DNA of 64,000 nucleotides from Nocardiopsis listeri NBRC 13360 (GTDB lineage: Bacteria > Actinomycetota > Actinomycetes > Streptosporangiales > Streptosporangiaceae), in the NCBI RefSeq assembly GCF_001570765.1, contig NZ_BCSH01000007.1:62001-126000 (forward strand). The letters are read 5' to 3'. The position numbers and the translations under genes were made by a program. Shown piece by piece: positions 48,400 through 56,651 of the stretch; position 1 is the first letter of the stretch, and every line of letters begins with the position of its first letter. The notes under the pieces are model-generated. The model saw only the letters and a list, made by a program, of their open reading frames with translations, made no database searches and was not told the origin of the DNA.

Positions 48400-49086
48400 A
48401 TGATCGAGCCCCTCACACTGTGGGAACACCTGGCCGGAATCGAGGTGAAGGGACCTTTGACCGTGGCCGTGACACCCGGCTCACGTATCTGTCCGCGGGG
48501 TTGGTGTGGCATCGTCCACCTGGACGGACACACCCTGGCCACAGCGCCCACACCCGAACGCGCCTACGCCCTGCACACCGCGTTGGAGACCCTGGACCCG
48601 ACTTCCCACACCGACCCCGAAGCCCTTGCCACCGTGCTCGACCTCGCGCAGGCGCGGGGGCCTGCCACCCTGGCCTACCTGCGCGAAGACGCCTTCCGGC
48701 ACGTTCCCACGCCCACCATCACACGACTACCCGCCGAAAACCCGGCCGTTCGGGCACTGTTGGACCGGGCCGCCCCTGAGGAGGCGAGGGAGAGCGACCT
48801 GGCCGCCCTCACCCACCCCCTGTTCGTCCATCTGGAACAGGGCCGAGCCTTGGCCGCGGCCGGGTACAAGCCCTGGCCGAAGGACGTGGCCCACCTGTCG
48901 GTGCTCACCGACCCCGCCCACAGGGGTCGCGGTCTGGCCACACGGGTGGCCTCGGCCGCGATCACCCACACCCTGGGACGGAAGCTCCTGCCCCAGTGGC
49001 GCGCCCGCCCGCCGGCCCCACGCCGAGTGGCCACCCGGCTCGGATTCGAGGAGAGGGGCTCCCAACTGAGCCTGTCGATGCGCTGA
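48400..49086 (+). CDS. GNAT-family N-acetyltransferase-like protein
   Basis: A 228-residue protein. The C-terminal third carries the acetyl-CoA-binding segment HLSVLTDPAHRGRGLATRVASAAITH (RGRGLA is the pyrophosphate loop) and ends VATRLGFEERGSQLSLSM. The N-terminal 110 residues are a less typical extension. The ATG at 48400 is the first in-frame start after a divergent promoter region of about 170 bp. The substrate is unknown. It is followed at 9 bp by a convergent gene. Confidence 0.75.
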   Translation: MIEPLTLWEHLAGIEVKGPLTVAVTPGSRICPRGWCGIVHLDGHTLATAPTPERAYALHTALETLDPTSHTDPEALATVLDLAQARGPATLAYLREDAFRHVPTPTITRLPAENPAVRALLDRAAPEEARESDLAALTHPLFVHLEQGRALAAAGYKPWPKDVAHLSVLTDPAHRGRGLATRVASAAITHTLGRKLLPQWRARPPAPRRVATRLGFEERGSQLSLSMR

Positions 49087-49095
49087 GCACCCCCT

Positions 49096-49620
49096 TCAGT
49101 CCTCACCGTCCCCGGACCCGTGGTCGTACCGGGTACCGATGATGTCCCCCTGGGCCCGCGCACCACTCATGTCCACGTGGTCGCCCTTGTACTCGTGCAT
49201 ACCGCCGTGCACGTGCCCGGCCTGGATCACGAAGCTGCCACCCCCGATGTCACGGGCGGTGTTGACGATGGTGTCCCCACCCCGCTGGGGAGCGACCTCG
49301 TCCAACAGGGCACGCAACTCGGTGGCGGCCTGGGGGTCCTCACGCAGCAGACGGCGCAGCCGGGTCTTCCACTCCTGCTGTACCTCCTCCAAGAGCGTGG
49401 GATCCTCCTCCAGGTCCGCCCGGGAGCGCTCCAGCTCACCCAGGACCTCCTGCTTCCTGTCCACATCACCCTTGAACAGACGGGTGACCCAGGCCTGCAC
49501 CACGGTCCAGCCGCCCTTGACCATCTCCTGGGTCAGGACCTTGGCACCCTCTTCGAACAACTCCACCGCGTCATCCTCCACCGTCGTCACCAGGACCCTC
49601 ACCGACCCGGAAAGCCCCAC
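49096..49620 (-). CDS. small helical protein with C-terminal RHIM-like motif
   Basis: A 174-residue protein I do not recognise as a whole. Residues 15-112 are predicted helical and charged (VELFEEGAKVLTQEMVKGGW, then RRLLREDPQAATELRALLDE). Residues 120-165 are Gly/His-rich: NTARDIGGGS, FVIQAGHVHGGMHEYKG, then a second repeat-like DMSGARAQGDIIG. The VIQAG core (131-135) fits the (I/V)Q(x)G pattern of RIP homotypic interaction motifs, and similar xVQAGxIHG tails are common on actinobacterial signalling and conflict-type proteins. GTG start. No NTPase or effector neighbour is visible. Confidence 0.6.
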   Translation of the reverse strand: MGLSGSVRVLVTTVEDDAVELFEEGAKVLTQEMVKGGWTVVQAWVTRLFKGDVDRKQEVLGELERSRADLEEDPTLLEEVQQEWKTRLRRLLREDPQAATELRALLDEVAPQRGGDTIVNTARDIGGGSFVIQAGHVHGGMHEYKGDHVDMSGARAQGDIIGTRYDHGSGDGED

Positions 49621-49862
49621 GAATAAGACACGGTAGCCCGCCGAGCGGTTCCGCGTCGGGTCTGGGAAAAACCGCTTCCGGCAACAGCGAGACCACTGTT
49701 AACGTTGACCGACGCGGAGCCGAGAGCCAGCCACCGCAGACCGAGAACGGGTGAGTCGATGACCCTCAGAGCCGGTGCCGCCACGAGCAGCGCCCACAAC
49801 GTCCCCGAACACCGGGCCCTGAGCTGAACAGACGACGGGGCCCACGAACAAAGGTCCTTGAG

Positions 49863-50384
49863 TTGTCCGACCCCACACGAATCTGGTCCACCCGACCCGA
49901 GACCGGTGCCGACATCGGCGCCATCCACACCATCAACGCGGCGGCCTTCGACACCGAGGCCGAGGCCGATCTGGTCCACGCCCTGCGCGCCGACGCCCAG
50001 GCCTGGATCGAGGGATTGTCGATCCTCACCCAGACCGACCACGGCCGGGTGGTGGGCCACGCCCTGTTCACGCGCTGTCACGTGGACGGCGCCCCCGCAC
50101 TGGCGTTGGGCCCGTGCGCGGTCCTGCCCGCCTTCCAGCGCACCGGCGCCGGTGCGGCCGCCATCCACACCGGCCTGGAGAAGGCACGGCACATGGGTGA
50201 GAACCTGGTCCTGGTCCTGGGACACGCCGACTACTACCCAAGGTTCGGCTTCACCCCGGCCTCCGGGTTCGGTGTGCGCGCCCCCTTCGAGGTGCCCGAC
50301 GAGGCCATGATGGCCCTGGCCTTGGACCCCTCGCGACCCACACCGCGCGGGACCATCCGCTACCCGGACGCCTTCGGCGTCTGA
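49863..50384 (+). CDS. GNAT-family N-acetyltransferase
   Basis: A 173-residue YhbS-like acetyltransferase: ALALGPCAVLPAFQRTGAGAAAIHTGLE holds the acetyl-CoA loop (QRTGAG) and VLVLGHADYYPRFGFTPA is the typical YhbS strand. The start is TTG at 49863, because family similarity begins there and AAAGGT lies upstream; no ATG or GTG fits. A very stable terminator follows directly. Confidence 0.82.
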   Translation: MSDPTRIWSTRPETGADIGAIHTINAAAFDTEAEADLVHALRADAQAWIEGLSILTQTDHGRVVGHALFTRCHVDGAPALALGPCAVLPAFQRTGAGAAAIHTGLEKARHMGENLVLVLGHADYYPRFGFTPASGFGVRAPFEVPDEAMMALALDPSRPTPRGTIRYPDAFGV

Positions 50385-50387
50385 AGC

Positions 50388-50429
50388 CACCGAGTGTCCG
50401 CGCCCCGCCCGGGGCGCGGACACTCGGTG
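50388..50429 (+). terminator. very stable intrinsic terminator
   Basis: The arm 50388-50406 (starting CACCGAGTGTCC) pairs perfectly over 19 bp with 50411-50429 across a GCCC loop, four nt after the acetyltransferase stop. Confidence 0.9.
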
Positions 50430-50519
50430 TCGGTGCAACCACACCAGGTGGTGACGGCGTTGGGGAACCCGAGAGGGGCCGACGACGTCGGATAGGGGAC
50501 ATCGAACGGAAGAGGAACC

Positions 50520-50678
50520 ATGGGCGGCAGGTACGGACAGAGCATGAACCTGGGTCTGGGGGTGGCCCTGGGCGTGTCCTTCGGCCTGCTCTTCGACAGC
50601 CTGGCCCTGGGCATCGTCTTCGGCGCGGCATTCGCCCTGTGCTTCGGCGCCTACGGCTCCAAGAAGAACCAGGGCTGA
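50520..50678 (+). CDS. 52-residue glycine-rich small membrane protein
   Basis: MGGRYGQSMNLGLGVALGVS continues into two short hydrophobic segments rich in Gly and Ala (about residues 11-26 and 29-45) and a basic tail GSKKNQG. AGAGGAA precedes the ATG at a good distance and third positions are GC-rich, so it looks like a real small gene. The glycine spacing is zipper-like. The function is unknown. Confidence 0.6.
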   Translation: MGGRYGQSMNLGLGVALGVSFGLLFDSLALGIVFGAAFALCFGAYGSKKNQG

Positions 50679-50699
50679 CCCCGACCCTTGCCACACCCC

Positions 50700-51689
50700 T
50701 CAACGCACGAGCAGACTCTCCTGCACCAGCAAACGCTCGGCCACACGCTCGTACATCAACGACCGGTTGACCGCCAGCATCGCCGTGTTCTCCTGGTCGA
50801 TGGTCACCGCCAACGCCCGCACGTGCGGGAACAGATCATGCACCCGCAACGCCTGGGTGGCCTTGACCCGGCTGGCCAACCTCCGACGACGATGGGCCGG
50901 CATCACCGCGGTGTCGTGCTGATCGGCCACCACCCCACCGGTGACCGTGCACACGGTGGCCGCCACCACCTGATCCGACATCCGATCCAGCGCCGCGCCC
51001 ACCACCAGACGTGAACCGTCCTCGGTGATCTCGCGTTCCCACTCGCGTACCTGCGCCGGTCCCCAGGAGCGGGCCACCATCTGCAACGCCGCTCCGGGCG
51101 CGTCCAACAGGTGTCCCATCACCCGCCCGAACGAGCGCACCAGCCCCTCGGGCGCGGGCCCCTCCCAGTGGGTGAGCCGATAACCGCGCGCCGGGGTGGC
51201 CGCCAGCGACCAACAGCGCCGCAGCGTGGTCTCGTCCAGGCACTGCTCTTGCAGCTCCAACCGCAACAGGGTGCGCAGGTAGGGGCTGGCCCGAGCGAAG
51301 TGTTCACCCGGCTCACCGGCCGGCACGGTGCTCTGGAGCCGCTCCATGCCCAGCGCCCGGGCCCGCTCGACCACCGTCTCGCGCAGCGCGCTCCCCATAC
51401 CCATGCGGCGGGCCACGGGGGCCACGAACAGGCGCAAAAACCCGATCCGTTCATCATGGGGTTGTCCTCGCAGCTCGGCCACCCCCAGCACCGGATCTGC
51501 CGCCGACAGGCGCCCCGCCCACCGCCACCCCTGACCGGCCCGCCGCGAACGCAACCGCATCGCCAGGTCCTCGGCCCGAGGGGCCCCGCCCGACAACTCA
51601 CCCCGCCCGGCGGTGAAGATCGCCGTCCAAGCGGCCAGATCGGAGTGCGGGGCCGTGACGGGGTCGAAGGGTTCCACGAGTGGGCTCAC
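50700..51689 (-). CDS. GNAT-family protein with tandem acetyltransferase domains
   Basis: A 329-residue protein resembling mycothiol-synthase-like double GNATs. Domain 1 holds RLFVAPVARRMGMGSALRETVVERA; domain 2 holds VVADQHDTAVMPAHRRRRLASRVKA and ends ENTAMLAVNRSLMYERV, the usual N-x-x-M-x-x-x-N-x-x-L-x-Y arrangement of GNAT C termini. GTG start. The substrate is unknown. It is convergent with the small membrane protein gene. Confidence 0.8.
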   Translation of the reverse strand: MSPLVEPFDPVTAPHSDLAAWTAIFTAGRGELSGGAPRAEDLAMRLRSRRAGQGWRWAGRLSAADPVLGVAELRGQPHDERIGFLRLFVAPVARRMGMGSALRETVVERARALGMERLQSTVPAGEPGEHFARASPYLRTLLRLELQEQCLDETTLRRCWSLAATPARGYRLTHWEGPAPEGLVRSFGRVMGHLLDAPGAALQMVARSWGPAQVREWEREITEDGSRLVVGAALDRMSDQVVAATVCTVTGGVVADQHDTAVMPAHRRRRLASRVKATQALRVHDLFPHVRALAVTIDQENTAMLAVNRSLMYERVAERLLVQESLLVR

Positions 51690-52099
51690 TCCAACACCGT
51701 TTCACATCCGCCCCCGCACTGTCCCCCTCCCACATGGGACACCTCGCCACCGGTCCCACCAGCGCAACCCCGACCGGGTGAGCCCACCGTTTTCCGCGCG
51801 TTGCCTCACGACGGGTTCCGGCGACCCCGCTTCCTACCGTCGGCCACGACATACGGTCCTCGCCCGGGAAGAGACGGATCTGGACCGCTCACACCGATGT
51901 GCGCGCCGCACACGCACACGCGGCCAACGTGTGGGGGAGGGGCCCAAGGACCTGCCCGGGCCGGGTCGCAGCGCCTTCGAACTCCTCGACGCCCTGGCGG
52001 AGGGGAGGGTCCAGGCCGACCCCACCCCCACCTTCGTGCCCTGAACGACCACACATCCCCAGGGTTTCGGTCCACTCACGCAACCGTTCAGGGCTTACC
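51690..52099 (+). other. 410-bp gap with a possible 3' gene remnant
   Basis: No complete gene is supported. The last part of one plus frame (51964-52041) reads GRSAFELLDALAEGRVQADP then TPTFVP and a stop at 52042. It looks like a natural protein C terminus, but nothing upstream in the frame is protein-like, so it may be a leftover of a lost gene or chance. Confidence 0.25.
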
Positions 52100-52594
52100 T
52101 CAGCGCAGAGACAAACCCACCACACAGCACACCAAAGCGACCACCGACATCAAGGTGCGCACATTGTTCCACCGCACCCACACCTGCTCGAAGGCGGACC
52201 GCGCCGCCGCCACGTCCTCGGCCTCCGCGGCCGGCCCCACCGCGTCCAAGGTGTTGTTGCGCGGAACGTTCACCGTGAAGGTGATGGCGACCGCCACCAC
52301 CAACCCCGCCAACCCCACACCCGTCCAAAGCGCCGAGTGGTGCGCGCCGGCCGCGAAGAAAAGCGCCGTAGACCCCAGCACCGCCACCGGTGCACCCACG
52401 AACACCAGCGCGAACATCGGATTGAGGATGGCGGAGTTGATGCGCTGCATCGACTCCACCATCGCCCGGTCCCGCGCCCTGGCCAGACCGGGCATCACCG
52501 CCATCGAAAAACCCAGGAACAACCCCGCGAACAGGCCCGTCAACACCACGGCCAGCACCGGAACGAAGCCGAACACCACCTGTGTCACATCCAC
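52100..52594 (-). CDS. DUF1772 (anthrone oxygenase-like) membrane protein
   Basis: A 164-residue four-helix membrane protein of the DUF1772 family: LTGLFAGLFLGFSMAVMPGLA, RINSAILNPMFALVFVGAP, FTVNVPRNNTLD and a terminal WVRWNNVRTLMSVVALV. The NVPRNNxLD and WNxxRT motifs are diagnostic. Some members are anthrone or noranthrone oxygenases, others have no known role. The GTG at 52594 is chosen since the family start lies there, with GAGGGAGGG upstream. Confidence 0.85.
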   Translation of the reverse strand: MDVTQVVFGFVPVLAVVLTGLFAGLFLGFSMAVMPGLARARDRAMVESMQRINSAILNPMFALVFVGAPVAVLGSTALFFAAGAHHSALWTGVGLAGLVVAVAITFTVNVPRNNTLDAVGPAAEAEDVAAARSAFEQVWVRWNNVRTLMSVVALVCCVVGLSLR

Positions 52595-52748
52595 ACGCCC
52601 ACCCTCCCTCGCCGGGGACGACCACCCGGGGGAACCGCCCCACAACATCGAAGCACCTCCCCGCGCGGCGCGCTATGGCTCACCCTCACCGCCCACCCCG
52701 AGGCCGAGACCGAAACCGGACGCCCTCCCAACCGAATACCGTTCCTTG

Positions 52749-52772
52749 GGTGCGGGCCCCAGAGCCCGCACC
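52749..52772. terminator. 9-bp hairpin in the divergent gap before the OmpA-like gene
   Basis: GGTGCGGGC (52749-52757) and GCCCGCACC (52764-52772) form a stem with a 6-nt loop in the 298-bp gap between divergent genes. It could lie in the leader of the OmpA-like gene. I see nothing else in this gap. Confidence 0.4.
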
Positions 52773-52892
52773 GACCGGAGTCGCCTTGCCCGACGACCGA
52801 ACCAGAATCGTCTCCCCAACGTCTGAGCAGCCAAGCGATCCACAACCCCCGGCCCTCCCCAACGGCCCAAGACGCACAAGGAGCCCCCGCAC

Positions 52893-54494
52893 ATGTCCCA
52901 ACGAGCCCTCGGCGCGATCGGCGCGGCTCTGGCGCTGAGCCTGGCCCTGAGCTCCTGTGGTCTGCTCCGCGACCTCACCGACGCTGAGGACGAGCCCCCG
53001 CCGCAGGAGAACTCCGAACAGGCCCAGGAAGACCCCGCACCGGAACTGCCCTACACCCGCCAGGGACGCATGTTCGTCGAAGACGGCAACGACGTCGCCT
53101 TCGAAGTCGTCATCAACGCACTCGAATCCAACGGCGAGTACATGATGATCGACGTCACCCACAACATCCTCGAACCCCTGCCCGGCACCGTCACCAGCAC
53201 CGTGGCCCCCATCCGCATGGTCGACCCGCTCTCCGGCGAGGTCCTTCGGGTGTTGAACAACGAAGAGCACGGCGAGAACTACGGCACCTACTTCGAGGAG
53301 GGCGACCCCTTCCTGCCCACCCACGAAGGCCTGCCCCTACCCATGCGCCGCTACTTCCCCGCCCCCAGCGAGGACGTGCAGACCCTCACCTTCACCGGCT
53401 CCGGACTGGGTTACGTCCCCGGAATCCCCATCACCCACGTCGACGAGTTCACCCAGGCCCCCGAACCCAACGTCTACGACCACATCGACCCCCACACCTG
53501 GGAACAGGGCGAACTGCCCGAGGAGATCTTCTACCCCGAGGACGTACCCGAACCGGGCCTGGACGTGGCCCCCTACCGCCAGTCCATGGAAAGCTTCGTC
53601 GACAGCCCCACCGCCTCCACCACCCGCTCCGGTGACCAGGAGACCATCGCCCTGCACTCGGACAACATGTTCGAGGTCGACGAGGCCGACCCCACCGACG
53701 AGGCGGCCGAGACCATCCGCCGGACCGCCGCCTCACTGCGCGAGAACCTGGCCCAGGGCACCGAGATCACCGTCATCGGCCACACCGACTCCACCGGCTC
53801 CCACAGCCACAACCAGACCCTGTCCCAGGAGCGGGCCCAGGCCGCACGCGAACTCATCGAAGAGGAACTGGGGGAGGGCTTCACCTTCGCCACCGAAGGA
53901 CGCGGCGCCGACGAACTCCTGGCCCAGGAGGGCGAGGACGACGACGAGGAGGCCCGCGCCCGCAACCGCCGGGTGGAGTTCTTCTACGAGGTACCCATGG
54001 AGGCCACCGACAGCCAGGACACCGAAGGCCTGGAGGCCGCCCAACGCCACGTGGCCGACCCGGCCCCGTACTTCGAGGAGATGGACGTGCACACCACCGT
54101 CTCCCACAACGACATCGACCTGAACGTCTACCCGCTGGTACGCGACGGCGCCTACCTGTTCCAGGTGGTGGGCTTCCAGAACGCCACCCTGAGCGACTTG
54201 GAGGCGGACCTGGAGGGTGATGAGGCTCGCCTGCCGGGCAGCCCCGCCCAGTACGCCGAAGGCACCATGGGCGGCTTCCGTCTGGAGGAGGCCGACTCCG
54301 GGCTGATCCGCTACGTGATCCGCATCAGTACCGGCGAGGAGGAGTACGAGGACTTCGCCGACGAGATCCACACCCTCAGCCCCGGCGAGGAGTACCTGGC
54401 CCTAGCGGTCTTCCCCGCCCCGGCAGCCGAGGTCACCGAGATGACCCTGTACGCGGGCGCCTTCGGTGAGATCCCCCGGATCCCGATCCAGTAG
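52893..54494 (+). CDS. lipoprotein with OmpA-like peptidoglycan-binding domain
   Basis: A 533-residue exported lipoprotein with lipobox LALSSC (Cys22) and an acidic linker. The middle contains an OmpA/MotB domain (about residues 248-370): IALHSDNMFEVDEADPTDEA, the peptidoglycan-contact GHTDSTGSHSHNQTLSQERA, and ARARNRRVEFFYEV. N- and C-terminal regions resemble each other loosely: both hold VxxDGxY-type beta segments (residues 55-180 and 395-533). It should tie the membrane to the cell wall. Monocistronic, terminator at 54515. Confidence 0.82.
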   Translation: MSQRALGAIGAALALSLALSSCGLLRDLTDAEDEPPPQENSEQAQEDPAPELPYTRQGRMFVEDGNDVAFEVVINALESNGEYMMIDVTHNILEPLPGTVTSTVAPIRMVDPLSGEVLRVLNNEEHGENYGTYFEEGDPFLPTHEGLPLPMRRYFPAPSEDVQTLTFTGSGLGYVPGIPITHVDEFTQAPEPNVYDHIDPHTWEQGELPEEIFYPEDVPEPGLDVAPYRQSMESFVDSPTASTTRSGDQETIALHSDNMFEVDEADPTDEAAETIRRTAASLRENLAQGTEITVIGHTDSTGSHSHNQTLSQERAQAARELIEEELGEGFTFATEGRGADELLAQEGEDDDEEARARNRRVEFFYEVPMEATDSQDTEGLEAAQRHVADPAPYFEEMDVHTTVSHNDIDLNVYPLVRDGAYLFQVVGFQNATLSDLEADLEGDEARLPGSPAQYAEGTMGGFRLEEADSGLIRYVIRISTGEEEYEDFADEIHTLSPGEEYLALAVFPAPAAEVTEMTLYAGAFGEIPRIPIQ

Positions 54495-54514
54495 GTCCCC
54501 GGCCACGACCCGGC

Positions 54515-54543
54515 GCCCCGCCTCCCCGCGCAGGGGGCGGGGC
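54515..54543 (+). terminator. terminator of the OmpA-like gene
   Basis: GCCCCGCCTCC (54515-54525) and GGGGGCGGGGC (54533-54543) pair over 11 bp with one T-G pair, about 20 nt after the stop codon. Confidence 0.7.
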
Positions 54544-54888
54544 ACCGACCCGTCAAGGAGGAGAGCACCGCCCGTCAACGCACCTCGTAGGTGGCCGTGG
54601 CCACCGCCGGCGCCGCATATCCCACAGAACCATGGACACGAACACCGACCCGGACCCCTTCGCGGTGGGCACGGTCAGTGACAGTGCGCCACCGGCCCAG
54701 CCGATGCCCATGCTCGAAGGGCTGTGCTTGCACCCTGTTCACCCGGTCCGGTGAGCACCTCCCCGGCAAGGGCGGTTCGACCTCCCCCAGCGGGTGAAAG
54801 CACCCCGCCCCGGGCCCGAACACGACGAAGGGGCCGGCGCCCTGCCTCGGACACCGGCCCCCGCACACCGATGGGAGGCGCCCTCCGA
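54544..54888. other. 345-bp gap without a supported gene
   Basis: The frames here are open on both strands but show no family resemblance, no ribosome binding site and shadow-like composition. I see no clear operator or repeat. Confidence 0.4.
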
Positions 54889-55533
54889 TCAGCCCTGCTG
54901 GGCGTAGGCCTTGTCCAACGCCGCGCTGAAGACCTCCAGCGGCTGGGCTCCGGAGATGCCCAAGGCCCGATCCAAGACGAAGAAGGGCACACCCGTGGCA
55001 CCCAGACGACGGGCGTCGTCGATGTCGGCGCGCACCTGGTCGGCGTATTGGTCGCCCTCCAACACGGCGCGGGCCCGCTCGGTGTCCAGGCCGATCTCAC
55101 CGGCCAACTCCACCAGGGTGTCCACGTCGTTGAGCACACGTCCCTGCACCAACTGGGCGTTCATCAGCCGCTCGTGCGCCGCATCGCCCAGACCGTGTTC
55201 ACGGGCCAGGTGGGTCAGCCGGTGGGCGTCGAAGGTGTTGACCATGACCCCGCCGGCGAAGTCATAGCTCAACCCTTCCTGGGCGGCGACCTGCTGGACC
55301 TGCTCGGTCATGGCCCGGACCTGCTCGCGTGGGGCGTTCATCTTCTTGGCCAGGGAGTCATAGACCGGCTCGCTCACCCCCTGGGGGAAGGTGGGGTCCA
55401 GCTGGAAGCTACGCCAGAGGACCTCGACCTCGTCGGCGTGCTCGAAGTCCGCCAACGCCCGTTCCAGACGACGCTTGCCGATGTAGCACCAAGGGCAGAC
55501 GATGTCGGACCACACTTCGATTCTCAATGTCAT
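54889..55533 (-). CDS. DsbA-family oxidoreductase (FrnE-like)
   Basis: A 214-residue thioredoxin-fold protein with the CPWC active site (Cys13, Cys16) right after the first strand, an inserted helical domain, and the cis-Pro loop TGVPFFVLD near residue 180. No signal peptide, so it is cytoplasmic like FrnE and 2-hydroxychromene-2-carboxylate isomerase relatives. It lies 6 bp downstream of a small acidic peptide gene whose product ends in two cysteines, and probably shares its transcript. Confidence 0.88.
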   Translation of the reverse strand: MTLRIEVWSDIVCPWCYIGKRRLERALADFEHADEVEVLWRSFQLDPTFPQGVSEPVYDSLAKKMNAPREQVRAMTEQVQQVAAQEGLSYDFAGGVMVNTFDAHRLTHLAREHGLGDAAHERLMNAQLVQGRVLNDVDTLVELAGEIGLDTERARAVLEGDQYADQVRADIDDARRLGATGVPFFVLDRALGISGAQPLEVFSAALDKAYAQQG

Positions 55534-55539
55534 CCCCGC

Positions 55540-55755
55540 TCAGAAACAGATCCCGTCCGAGCACACGGGCGCGTCCTCGGAACCCAACGTCACCAGACCC
55601 TCGACCGAAGGCAGGGCCTGTGCCCACTCCTGGTCTTCGGAGGCCGGTTCGAGCGGGCCCCGCTCATCCTGTTCGGACTCGCCATCGTTCAACTCCAAGG
55701 CCCCTTCCCGGTCGATGAGCGTCGGCTTCGACGATGCCGGAACGTCCGCCGCCAC
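55540..55755 (-). CDS. small acidic protein ending CSDGICF, upstream of the DsbA-like gene
   Basis: Up to 71 residues (GTG at 55755), strongly acidic (many Asp/Glu) with only two Cys, both in the C-terminal APVCSDGICF. Third codon positions are GC-rich, supporting coding. The best ribosome binding site, GGGAAGGGG, would rather serve a TTG about 60 bases downstream of the GTG (the Leu of ELND), giving about 49 residues. The stop is 6 bp from the DsbA-like start. I do not recognise the family. It may be a redox partner, a metal- or thiol-carrying peptide, or a precursor peptide. Confidence 0.5.
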   Translation of the reverse strand: MAADVPASSKPTLIDREGALELNDGESEQDERGPLEPASEDQEWAQALPSVEGLVTLGSEDAPVCSDGICF

Positions 55756-55821
55756 ACACGCTCGATTGTGCGATCACAACACCGAGCAGAGCCGGTTGCT
55801 TCCCACCGCTCACCCCATTTG

Positions 55822-56319
55822 TCACCTTTCCCAGGGTGCCTGCCCTGTGGTTCGCGCCCGGTGGCGCGCCGCCGCCCGCCGCCAGGCCGCACCCACCAGT
55901 TCACGCAACCGCTCACCGGTACGCGGGCCCGGACACAACACCGACACCCACCCCTGCACGGCGTAGACCGGATGCGGCAACAGCCGGTCCGACTCGGTGA
56001 AGTCGACCTCGACCCCGGCTGCGGCGTACTCGGCGGGGGAGTGGCCCACCACCTCGGTGAACAGGGCTCCTCCCACCGCGACGTTGACCCGGAACACCCC
56101 TTCCCGGTCCAGGTCGGAGACGGTGTCGAAACCCGGGTAGTCCTTGGTCACCACCGTCACGAACGGTTGGAACCCCCGCCCACTCGCCCGACCACCGGGC
56201 TCGTAGGTGAGGAAGGTGTCGCCCCAGGCCACCTCGGGCGCCCCACTGTCCTTACTCGCCCGATCCACCCGCACCGACCCCAGGCCGGCCACCAACGCGA
56301 TGATCTCCTCTTCGCCCAT
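55822..56319 (-). CDS. DUF6194 family protein
   Basis: A 165-residue protein matching the actinobacterial DUF6194 family: N-terminal EEEIIALVAGL, PEVAWGDTFLTYEPGG, FVTVVTKDYPGFDTVSDLDRE and GVFRVNVAVG, with a late GWVSVLCPG. No reaction is known. The ATG at 56319 is chosen because AGGGG lies seven bases before it; a GTG two codons earlier is possible. Confidence 0.78.
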   Translation of the reverse strand: MGEEEIIALVAGLGSVRVDRASKDSGAPEVAWGDTFLTYEPGGRASGRGFQPFVTVVTKDYPGFDTVSDLDREGVFRVNVAVGGALFTEVVGHSPAEYAAAGVEVDFTESDRLLPHPVYAVQGWVSVLCPGPRTGERLRELVGAAWRRAAARHRARTTGQAPWER

Positions 56320-56651
56320 CAGCACACCCCTACCTCACGGGCACAGGACCGACCCGGATGTCCGCCCCACTCCTACCTTCGAGTGTGTCATTGAACCGCT
56401 TTGTGAAACCCGACAGCGCCAGAACCCCCACCAACAGCAAAATCAGGAGAGCAACCCTCAAACCAACTCATCCGCTCTCCACGCCCCGACGACCTGCTCC
56501 GCGCAACGACACCGCACCACCATGGAGCGCCACCCCCTCGGCCACCCCATGGCCACAACCGGCAAACCCCGCTCGAGCGCCCCCACCCCAGGGCACACAC
56601 CTCAAGGGACCACCCCCCGGACCGGCCCACCCCAGCCCCGAGAGGACGACC
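56320..56651 (+). other. 332-bp divergent gap without a supported gene
   Basis: An open plus frame leads into the next gene but its residues (Pro/Thr/Arg-rich) have no family pattern. The first 140 bp are lower in GC and probably hold the divergent promoters; I cannot point to clear -35/-10 pairs. Confidence 0.4.

Noticed and set aside
54544-54888. Small ORFs on both strands after the OmpA-like gene
   Set aside because: No ribosome binding sites, no family resemblance and shadow-like composition.
56358-56651. N-terminal extension of the ARH-phosphatase fusion
   Set aside because: The 98 extra residues are Pro/Thr/Arg-rich with no pattern, and the ATG at 56652 has GAGAGGA in front and the ARH start just after.
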